A program made the translations under genes and the position numbers. 64,000 nt of DNA from Brevundimonas sp. (lineage in GTDB: Bacteria > Pseudomonadota > Alphaproteobacteria > Caulobacterales > Caulobacteraceae): NCBI RefSeq assembly GCF_013912005.1, contig NZ_JACESB010000002.1, positions 62,001-126,000 on the forward strand, in the 5' to 3' direction. Below are positions 57,942 to 64,000 of this stretch, piece by piece; the stretch's first letter is position 1, and every line of letters begins with the position of its first letter. The notes beneath the pieces are model-generated. The model saw only the letters and a program-made list of their open reading frames with translations. It ran no database searches and was not told the DNA's origin.

Positions 57942-58850
57942 ATGCGGTCTTCCCGCCTCCTGTTTTCCGCCCTGCTGGCCCTGTCGCTGACCGTGGCCGC
58001 CTGCGGCCGGGGCGGCGGCGACGACCGGCCGCCCGAGCCCGGCGACCGCGCCGTCGCGCGGGTCCAGAACGAGACGATCTGGGCCTCGGACGTGAAGCGC
58101 GAGGCCGTGGCCCAGGGCCTGGTCGGCGAGGGCGAGCCGCTCGACGTCACCTCGGACCTGTTCCGCCGCGTGCTCGACGAGGTGATCGACCAGAAGCTGC
58201 TGGCGAGCGAGGCCGAGCGTCGCGGCCTCGACAACTCGGCCCTGGCCCAGCGCCGGCTGGAGGCCACCCGCGAACGCATCCTCGGCGACATGCTGGTCGA
58301 GACGGTGGTCAACAACACCATCTCCGAGCGCAAGGTCGAGGAGCTCTACCAGGAGCAGCTGCGGCTGGCCCGGACCTCGGAGGAGATCCGCACGCGGCTG
58401 ATCCTGTCGCGCACCCGGGCGGAGGCCGACGCGGTCATCGGCATCCTCGCCCAGGGCGCCGCCTTCGAGGCCGTCGCCATGGAGCGCTCGATCGACGAGG
58501 CGACCCGCTTCTCCGGCGGCGACCTCGGCTACTCCACCCTGGATGTGATGCCCCAGGCCTACGCCAACGCCCTGCGCGGCCAGCCGGCCGGCTCGACCGT
58601 CGGACCCTTCCAGACGGAGGGCGGCTGGGCCGTGCTGCGGGTCGAGGACCGCCGCCGCGAGACGCCGCCGACGCTCGAGCAGGCGCGGCCGCAGATCGTG
58701 CGCTACCTGACCTACGAGGGCGTCCGCCAGCTGCTGGAGGAGCTGCGCGGCCGCGCCGACGTCGACGTGCTGCTCAACGGCGAAGCCGCGCGCTCGCAGG
58801 AGCCCGCCTCGGCGCCCCCGGCCGCCCCGGCGAAGGCGGACGCCTCGTGA
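57942..58850 (+). CDS. Periplasmic peptidyl-prolyl isomerase lipoprotein (parvulin type)
   Basis: The 302-residue protein has a lipoprotein signal (MRSSRLLFSALLALSLTVAAC, C21). A SurA-N-like chaperone region (VLDEVIDQKLLASEAERRGLDN) and a parvulin domain follow: IRTRLILSRTRAEADAVIGILAQGAAFEAVAMERSIDEATRFSGGDLGYST and GPFQTEGGWAVLRVEDRR. It helps fold exported or outer-membrane proteins. Divergence from secA fits an export role. Its stop overlaps the argJ start (GTGA). Confidence 0.92.
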   Translation: MRSSRLLFSALLALSLTVAACGRGGGDDRPPEPGDRAVARVQNETIWASDVKREAVAQGLVGEGEPLDVTSDLFRRVLDEVIDQKLLASEAERRGLDNSALAQRRLEATRERILGDMLVETVVNNTISERKVEELYQEQLRLARTSEEIRTRLILSRTRAEADAVIGILAQGAAFEAVAMERSIDEATRFSGGDLGYSTLDVMPQAYANALRGQPAGSTVGPFQTEGGWAVLRVEDRRRETPPTLEQARPQIVRYLTYEGVRQLLEELRGRADVDVLLNGEAARSQEPASAPPAAPAKADAS

Positions 58851-60217
58851 GCCGTCCGCCCGTCTCCGGCCGCGGCCTGACCGGCCAGAAGATCGAACAG
58901 GCCCTCGAGAAGGCCTTCGATCCGTTCGCCTCGGCGCTGAAGCGCGCGGCCCCCCCGCGCCCCGCGCCGGGCAAGCCCGGCCTGCAGATCTCGCCCCTCG
59001 CCGTGCCCTTCCCCGCGATCCCGCCGATCGGAGGGGTCGAGATCGCCACCGCCCGGGCCGGCTTCTACAAGCACGAGCGCGAGGACCTGGTGGTCTTCCG
59101 CTTCGCCCCCGGCACCACCTGCGCAGGGGTCTTCACCCGCCACAAGGTGGGTTCGGCGCCCGTCGACTGGTGCCGGCGTCGGCTTGAGGCCGAGGCCGGC
59201 GGCATGGACGTCCGGGCGCTGGTCGTGAACGCCGGCTGCGCCAACGCCTTCACCGGCAAGGCCGGCGCCGACGCCGCCCGCCGCACCGCCTCCGAGGTCG
59301 CCAAGCGCTTCGGTTGCCGCCAGCGCGACGTCCTGCTGGCCTCCACCGGCGTGATCGGCGTGGTGCTGGACGACCGGAAGATCGCCGCCCGGCTGCCGGA
59401 GATCGAGACCGGCCTCGGCGCCGACAACTGGGCCGCCGCGGGCCGCGCCATCATGACCACCGACACCTTCCCCAAGGGCTCGTACGCCGAGTGCGAGATC
59501 GAGGGGGTCCGGGTGAAGGTCGCCGGGATCGCCAAGGGCTCGGGCATGATCGCGCCCGACATGGCGACCATGCTGGCCTTCATCGTCACCGACGCGGACA
59601 TCCACCCGAACGTCCTGCGCGCCATGCTCGGCCTGCACGTGCGCACCACCTTCAACTCGGTCACCGTCGACGGCGACACCTCGACCAACGACACCTGCCT
59701 GCTGTTCGCCACCGGCGCCTCCGGCGCGCCCCGCATCGGCCGGGTCGGGGACCGGCGGCTGAAGGACTTCTCCCGCGCCCTCGACCAGGTGATGCTCGAC
59801 CTCGCCCACCAGCTGGTTCGCGACGGGGAGGGCGCCACCAAGTTCGTCAAGGTGACCGTCGACGGCGCCGCCAGCCCGGCCTCGGCGCGCAAGCTGGCCA
59901 AGTCGATCGCCGACAGTCCGCTGGTGAAGACGGCGCTGGCCGGCGAGGACGCCAACTGGGGCCGGGTGGTGATGGCCGTCGGCAAGACCGAGGAGCCGGT
60001 CGACCGGGACCATCTGATGATCCGCTTCGGCCCGCACGTGGCGGCGATCGACGGCGCGCCCTCGCCGACCTACGACGAGGCGAAGATGAGCGCCTACATG
60101 AAGAGCCCGGAAATCGACATCACCGTCGACGTCGGCTCCGGCCGCGCCTCGGCCACCGTCTGGACCTGCGACCTGACGAAACGCTACGTCGAGATCAACG
60201 GCGACTACCGCTCGTGA
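58847..60217 (+). CDS. argJ: Bifunctional glutamate N-acetyltransferase / N-acetylglutamate synthase
   Basis: The 456-residue precursor of the arginine pathway is self-cleaved at the conserved KGSGMIAPDMA|TMLAF site, leaving T241 as the nucleophile. Other landmarks are VNAGCANAFTG, the oxyanion Thr pair in STGVIG, and TFNSVTVDGDTSTNDTC. An N-terminal extension of about 45 residues precedes ISPLAVPFP. The GTG start overlaps the PPIase stop, and the end overlaps mutT in the same way. Confidence 0.96.
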   Translation: MSRPPVSGRGLTGQKIEQALEKAFDPFASALKRAAPPRPAPGKPGLQISPLAVPFPAIPPIGGVEIATARAGFYKHEREDLVVFRFAPGTTCAGVFTRHKVGSAPVDWCRRRLEAEAGGMDVRALVVNAGCANAFTGKAGADAARRTASEVAKRFGCRQRDVLLASTGVIGVVLDDRKIAARLPEIETGLGADNWAAAGRAIMTTDTFPKGSYAECEIEGVRVKVAGIAKGSGMIAPDMATMLAFIVTDADIHPNVLRAMLGLHVRTTFNSVTVDGDTSTNDTCLLFATGASGAPRIGRVGDRRLKDFSRALDQVMLDLAHQLVRDGEGATKFVKVTVDGAASPASARKLAKSIADSPLVKTALAGEDANWGRVVMAVGKTEEPVDRDHLMIRFGPHVAAIDGAPSPTYDEAKMSAYMKSPEIDITVDVGSGRASATVWTCDLTKRYVEINGDYRS

Positions 60218-60624
60218 GCGAGCCGCTGAAGACCGTCCTCGTCGTCGCCGTCGCCCTGGTGGACCCGGACGGGCGGGTGCTGATCGCCCAGCGGCCCGAG
60301 GGCAAGCAGCTGGCCGGCCTGTGGGAGTTTCCCGGCGGCAAGGTCGAGCCGGGCGAGCGGCCGGAGGCGGCGCTGATCCGGGAACTGAAGGAAGAATTGG
60401 GCATCGACGTCAACGAGGCCTGCCTCGCGCCCTTCGTGTTCACCAGTCACGCTTACGAAACGTTTCACCTCTTGATGCCACTGTACCTGTGCCGACGGTG
60501 GTCGGGGACGGTGCAGGCGCGCGAACATGCCGCGCTGAAGTGGGTGCGGCCGGGCCGGCTGTCCGACTACCCCATGCCGCCGGCGGATGAACCCCTGGTC
60601 GCCTGGTTGCGCGACCTGCTCTAG
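60214..60624 (+). CDS. mutT: (Deoxy)nucleoside triphosphate pyrophosphohydrolase MutT
   Basis: The 136-residue Nudix enzyme has the full box GGKVEPGERPEAALIRELKEELGI and the MutT-type flanks VLIAQRPEGKQLAGLWEFPGG and ALKWVRPGRLSDYPMPPADEPLV. It removes 8-oxo-dGTP from the nucleotide pool. The GTG start overlaps the argJ stop (GTGA), so PPIase-argJ-mutT is one coupled operon. Confidence 0.94.
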   Translation: MSEPLKTVLVVAVALVDPDGRVLIAQRPEGKQLAGLWEFPGGKVEPGERPEAALIRELKEELGIDVNEACLAPFVFTSHAYETFHLLMPLYLCRRWSGTVQAREHAALKWVRPGRLSDYPMPPADEPLVAWLRDLL

Positions 60625-60642
60625 CCGCCGGAGGAGGCGCCG

Positions 60643-60822
60643 ATGAGACGTTTCCTTTCCCGCTTCCGCCGCGACGAGGATGGAGCCACGGCCATCGAAT
60701 ACGGCCTGATCATCGCCCTCATCTTTCTCGCCATCGTCAGCGCCCTGACAGCCTTCGGGAACGCCACCAGCGGCATGTTCAACAGCGCGATGAACGCCCT
60801 GCGCGCCGCGATGGGCGGCTAG
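60643..60822 (+). CDS. Flp/Fap-type pilin
   Basis: This 59-residue protein is a type IVb Flp pilin: MRRFLSRFRRDEDGATAIEYGLIIALIFLAIVSALTAFGN. The G-ATAIEYGLIIALI segment contains the prepilin peptidase site after Gly, the E5 residue and the single membrane helix. GGAGGAGGCGCC precedes the ATG 18 bases after mutT. No tad or cpa assembly genes are nearby, so it is an orphan copy. Its stop overlaps the stop of the convergent methyltransferase gene. Confidence 0.92.
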   Translation: MRRFLSRFRRDEDGATAIEYGLIIALIFLAIVSALTAFGNATSGMFNSAMNALRAAMGG

Positions 60823-61709
60823 TCCGCTTCGTCCCCGGTCCGCTCGGTCACCCCCAGGGCGTCCGCCAGCCGCATTTTCGCCGAGCCGCGGGGCAGGGGC
60901 TTCTGCTGGCTCTCGTGCGGAGCCCACCCCGCAAGGTGGATGATCTCGAAGGTGGCCGGGATGCGGCCGTCCGGATCGGCGAAACGGTCGGCGTACAGCT
61001 CCGCCGCCCGGGCCACGACGGCCCGGCTCAACGGACGCACCGGCCCGGCCAGGACATTGGTCTCGCCCATGGCCCGGAGGTCGCGGACGAGGGCGAGCAG
61101 GTCCGGATAGCGCACCGTCAACCGGTCGACGTCGGCCACCGGCAGGGCGAACCCCGCCCGCTGCAGCAGGGCCGCCCCGTCGAAGCCGTCGGCGAAGGGC
61201 GACACCCGCGCCTGGGCGCCGCCCCGGACCTCCAGCTCCGCCTCGGTCAGCACCCCCCGCAGCTCCTTCAGGGCGCCGGCCCCGAGCAGGGATCCGATGA
61301 ACAGCCCGTCCGGTTTCAGCGCGCGGCGGATCTGCGCCAGGGCCCCCGGCAGGTCGTTGGCCCAGTGCAGGCTCATCAGCGAGACGATCAGATCCTGCGA
61401 CTGCGCCTCCAGCGCCAGCGGCGCCTCCCCCGGACCGGCCCGCTCGGCCAGCGATCCGACGACCTGGACCTGTCCGACCCGGGCCGCGGCGGGGCTGCCG
61501 GCGAGAACCCGCTCGAACACCCCGGGCTGGGCCGAGAGATCGGCGGCTTCAGGCCATTCCCGGACCAGGGCGTCGAGGCTGTCCACGGCGTTCTCCGCCG
61601 CCCGGACGTGCAGGAAGTCGGCGCCGGCGAAAGCCCGGCGGCTGCGTTCCAGCCTTGCCGTCCGGCGGCGGGTGTCGAAAATGCGCGGCGGAGCGGAGGA
61701 CGAACTCAT
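60819..61709 (-). CDS. SAM-dependent methyltransferase, BioC/NDUFAF5-like
   Basis: The ATG at 61709 gives 296 residues. The N-terminus PPRIFDTRRRTARLERSRRAFAGADFLHVRAAENAVDSLDAL matches the NDUFAF5/BioC-like group. Motif I is worn (VREWPEAADLSAQPG), and SLMSLHWANDLPGALAQIRRALKPDGLFIGSLLG and the closing region HLAGWAPHESQQKPLPRGSAKMRLADAL follow. In mitochondria NDUFAF5 hydroxylates a complex I subunit; the bacterial role is unproven. The ATG overlaps the ATG of divergent comF. Confidence 0.85.
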   Translation of the reverse strand: MSSSSAPPRIFDTRRRTARLERSRRAFAGADFLHVRAAENAVDSLDALVREWPEAADLSAQPGVFERVLAGSPAAARVGQVQVVGSLAERAGPGEAPLALEAQSQDLIVSLMSLHWANDLPGALAQIRRALKPDGLFIGSLLGAGALKELRGVLTEAELEVRGGAQARVSPFADGFDGAALLQRAGFALPVADVDRLTVRYPDLLALVRDLRAMGETNVLAGPVRPLSRAVVARAAELYADRFADPDGRIPATFEIIHLAGWAPHESQQKPLPRGSAKMRLADALGVTERTGDEAD

Positions 61710-62502
61710 GCAGCCACAGGATGGGACCTGGCGGGCGGCTTGGGAAGCGGCGGCGGGCGCGGGACGTCTGGTGGGCCGCAATCTGGCCGATCTTCTGCTG
61801 CCGCCGCTGGCCCACGACGCTCCGGAGGCCACGGCGGGCGCGGGGCTGTCGGCGCGGGCGTGGAGCCGGGTGAGCTTTCTCGAGGATCCGGTCTGTGACG
61901 GCTGCGGCGCGGCCTTTGAGATGGACGGCGGCGATTTCGCCTCCGAGCGCTGCGCCGCCTGTCTCGCCCGGCCCTACGCCTTCGCCCGGGCGCGCGCCGC
62001 CTGCGTCTATGACGAGGCGTCCCGGGGGCTGATCCTGCGGTTCAAGCATGGGGATCATCAGCCCTACGCGCCGCTCTTCGCCCGCTGGATCAGCCGGGCG
62101 GCCGCCCCGCTCCTGGCCGAGACCGACGCGATCGTCCCGGTTCCGCTCCACCCCTTGCGGCTGCTGTCCCGGCGCTTCAACCAGTCGGCCGAGATCGCCC
62201 GCCCGCTGGCCCGGCTGGCGCGCCGCGACTACCTGCCCGACGCCCTCGTGCGCCTCAGCCACACCGCCAGCCAGGGCGGCAAGTCGGCGCGCGGGCGCCG
62301 GCTGAACGTGAGGAAGGCCTTCGCCGTGACCGAAGCCGGGGCCCGGCGGGTGCGCGGGCGCCGCATCCTTCTCGTCGACGACGTGTTGACCACCGGCGCC
62401 ACCGCCGAGGGCTGCGCCCGCGCGCTGCTCGACGCCGGCGCCCGCTGCGTCCACCTGGCCGTCATCGCCCGGGTGCGGACGACGCGGGAACCGCCTACAT
62501 AG
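61708..62502 (+). CDS. comF: ComF-family phosphoribosyltransferase-like protein
   Basis: The ATG at 61708, seven bases after GGAGGA, gives 264 residues. An N-terminal double zinc finger (CDGCGAAF, CAACLARPY) precedes a PRTase-fold domain with VPVPLHPLRLLSRRFNQSAEIARPLAR and the PRPP loop ILLVDDVLTTGATAEGCARAL. In transformable bacteria ComF helps DNA uptake; in others its role is open. It heads comF-grxC-nitrilase-DUF1178. Divergent start codons share the tetramer CATG. Confidence 0.92.
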   Translation: MQPQDGTWRAAWEAAAGAGRLVGRNLADLLLPPLAHDAPEATAGAGLSARAWSRVSFLEDPVCDGCGAAFEMDGGDFASERCAACLARPYAFARARAACVYDEASRGLILRFKHGDHQPYAPLFARWISRAAAPLLAETDAIVPVPLHPLRLLSRRFNQSAEIARPLARLARRDYLPDALVRLSHTASQGGKSARGRRLNVRKAFAVTEAGARRVRGRRILLVDDVLTTGATAEGCARALLDAGARCVHLAVIARVRTTREPPT

Positions 62503-62528
62503 CGGCTACAGCAATCAGGAGATCTCCC

Positions 62529-62786
62529 TTGGCCGACGTCGTCATCTACACCAAGCCCGGCTGCCCCTACTGCACCGCCGCCAAGGCGCTGCTCGAACGC
62601 AAGGGCGCGGACTTCACCGAGATCGTGGCCTCCAACGATCCGGAGAAGAAGCAGGAGATGATCCAGCGCTCGAACGGCCGCATGACCTTCCCGCAGATCT
62701 TCATCGACGACCGTCACATCGGCGGCTGCGACGACCTGCAGGCGCTCGACCGGAAGGGCGGACTGGATCCGCTGCTCGCCGCCTGA
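62529..62786 (+). CDS. grxC: Glutaredoxin 3
   Basis: The 85-residue redoxin has the dithiol active site TKPGCPYC (C12, C15), the cis-Pro in MTFPQIFID, and the GSH-binding HIGGCDDLQAL. A TTG start fits the family length; a weak GGAGATCTCCC precedes it. The stop overlaps the nitrilase ATG by one base (TGATG). Confidence 0.95.
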   Translation: MADVVIYTKPGCPYCTAAKALLERKGADFTEIVASNDPEKKQEMIQRSNGRMTFPQIFIDDRHIGGCDDLQALDRKGGLDPLLAA

Positions 62787-63622
62787 TGACGGCGGTTCCG
62801 GTCGCCCTCGTGCAGACGCGCACGCCGGCCTCGCCGGCGGCGGCCCTGGCCCACGTCGCCCCCCTCGTCCGCGAGGCGGCGGCGGGCGGGGCGAAACTGG
62901 TCCTGACCCCGGAGGCGACCAACTTCGTGATCCGCGACCGCGCGGCCCGCGAGGCCGTCCTGACCACGGTCGAGGACGACGAGGTGGTCCGCGGCCTCCG
63001 GGCGTTGGCCGCGGAGCTCGGCGTCTGGCTGCTCATCGGATCGGCCATCGTCCGCTCCGGCGTGGAGGGCGACGATCGCGCGGCCAACCGCTCGATCCTG
63101 ATCGACGACCGGGGCGGGATCGCTGCGACCTACGACAAGCTGCACGTCTACGACGTCGACCTCCCGACGGGCGAAAGCTGGCGCGAGAGCGCCGCGATCC
63201 GGCCGGGCGAGGCGGCGGCGCTGGCCGAAACCCCGTGGGGCGGGCTGGGGCTGACCGTCTGCTATGACCTGCGCTTCCCCCGGCTCTTCCGCGCCCTGGC
63301 GAAAGCCGGCGCATCGATGATCGCCGTCCCCTCCGCCTTCACCGTCCCGACCGGGGAGGCGCACTGGGAGACCCTGCTGCGCGCCCGGGCCATCGAGACC
63401 GGCTGCTGGATCCTCGCCCCCGCCCAGGGCGGGGCGCACGAGGACGGCCGGCGGACCTGGGGCCGGTCGACGGTGGTCGGGCCGTGGGGCGAGGTGGTGG
63501 CCAAGCTTGACCACGACGCGCCCGGCGTGCTGTTCGCCACGCTCGACCTCGATGCCGTGGCCCGCGCCCGCCAGGCCGTGCCGCAGCTGACCCACGACCG
63601 CGACTTCGCCCCGCCCCGATGA
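62786..63622 (+). CDS. Carbon-nitrogen hydrolase (Nit1/Nit2-like)
   Basis: The 278-residue nitrilase-superfamily enzyme has the catalytic triad E43 (TPEATNF), K118 (YDKLHVYDVD) and C159 (GLTVCYDLRFP). It is closest in pattern to the Nit proteins that hydrolyse deaminated glutathione, fitting the grxC neighbour. It is coupled on both sides: TGATG with grxC and ATGA with the DUF1178 gene. Confidence 0.92.
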   Translation: MTAVPVALVQTRTPASPAAALAHVAPLVREAAAGGAKLVLTPEATNFVIRDRAAREAVLTTVEDDEVVRGLRALAAELGVWLLIGSAIVRSGVEGDDRAANRSILIDDRGGIAATYDKLHVYDVDLPTGESWRESAAIRPGEAAALAETPWGGLGLTVCYDLRFPRLFRALAKAGASMIAVPSAFTVPTGEAHWETLLRARAIETGCWILAPAQGGAHEDGRRTWGRSTVVGPWGEVVAKLDHDAPGVLFATLDLDAVARARQAVPQLTHDRDFAPPR

Positions 63623-64000
63623 TCCGCTACGCCCTTCATTGCGACCAGGAACACGCCTTCGAGGCCTGGTTCGGCTCCTCGTCCGACTATGACGAGCAGG
63701 CCGCGCGCGGGCTCGTCCAGTGCCCGATCTGCGGCTCGTCGGGGGTGAGCAAGCAGATCATGGCGCCGGCGGTGACCGGCACGAAGACGTCTGCAGCGCC
63801 CGAACTGGCGGCGAAGATGCAGACCATGATGATGCAGGCGGCGCGCGAGGTGCGCAGCCACGTCGAGCAGAATTTCGAATACGTCGGCGACGCCTTCGCG
63901 CGCGAGGCCCGCGACATCCACGAGGGCCGTTCCGAGCGACGCGAGATCTACGGCGAGGCGACGCCGGCCGAGGTGAAGAAGCTGCGCGACGACGGGGTGC
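63619..64000 (+). CDS. DUF1178 protein (3' end missing)
   Basis: The first 127 residues are visible before the window ends. They match DUF1178: MIRYALHCDQEHAFEAWFGSSSDYDEQAARGLVQCPICGSSGVSKQIMAPAV, with a rubredoxin-like CPIC pair, then a Met/Gln-rich helical stretch and EYVGDAFAREARDIHEG. Function is unknown. Linkage to grxC and nitrilase is common in alphaproteobacteria. Confidence 0.9.
   Translation, partial: MIRYALHCDQEHAFEAWFGSSSDYDEQAARGLVQCPICGSSGVSKQIMAPAVTGTKTSAAPELAAKMQTMMMQAAREVRSHVEQNFEYVGDAFAREARDIHEGRSERREIYGEATPAEVKKLRDDGV

Overview
The window is high-GC, almost wall-to-wall coding DNA from an alphaproteobacterial chromosome. Gene content and order point to Caulobacterales, most likely Brevundimonas or a near relative: a nepR-ecfG-sensor kinase operon divergent from phyR, a likely gsrN small RNA beside it, UrcA-family exported proteins, sdhCDAB, a five-gene F1-ATPase cluster, and the obgE-nadD-rsfS-rlmH-envC-ctpA order. 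I see no rRNA, tRNA, CRISPR array, transposase, prophage or integration scar. Apart from the interspersed palindromes noted below, this is core chromosome.

Layout. 1-5.3 kb: the end of a P-loop kinase gene, an adrenodoxin-type ferredoxin, a DUF4142 lipoprotein and the succinate dehydrogenase operon. 5.3-13.3 kb: HIT and SIMPL proteins, an OxyR-box-controlled ahpC followed by ahpD, murI, an exported M3 peptidase and two tandem UrcA proteins. 13.4-17 kb: ffh, rpsP and rimM, then DUF3597 and KTSC genes where trmD-rplS usually sit. 17-23.6 kb (minus strand): fabI with a cation/proton antiporter, fabA-fabB, glutaminyl cyclotransferase, TerC and an exported phosphoesterase. 23.9-28.8 kb: atpHAGDC. 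28.8-37 kb: palindromic repeats, a candidate guanidine-responsive leader before a Gdx-type SMR exporter, then an envelope/ribosome/NAD cluster (rppH to obgE). 37-42.5 kb: ald with a divergent Lrp regulator, gabD and an MHS-family transporter. 42.6-47.1 kb: the general stress response (GSR) island. 47.1-54.8 kb: metabolic genes, SapC, Zur and mmsA. 54.8-64 kb: secA divergent from PPIase-argJ-mutT, a lone Flp pilin, then comF-grxC-nitrilase-DUF1178.

The most interesting part is the GSR island. Six sites match the EcfG promoter GGAAC-N16-CGTT exactly or nearly. They sit before nepR-ecfG-phyK, phyR, an entericidin gene (with the promoter nested inside the 3' end of phyK), an uncharacterised single-pass membrane protein, and an orphan roughly 115-nt transcript ending in a UUCG-capped terminator. 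That transcript has a C7 loop and looks like GsrN, the GSR small RNA of Caulobacter. Relaxed matches precede the DUF4142 and DUF3597 genes elsewhere in the window. The picture is a stress module that couples PhyK-PhyR-NepR-EcfG control to an sRNA and several small envelope proteins.

The envelope and division genes (murI, two lytic-factor relatives, secA, PPIase), fatty-acid synthesis genes (fabA, fabB, fabI) and energy genes (sdh, atp) are housekeeping. All functional assignments rest on motif recognition by eye, without database searches.
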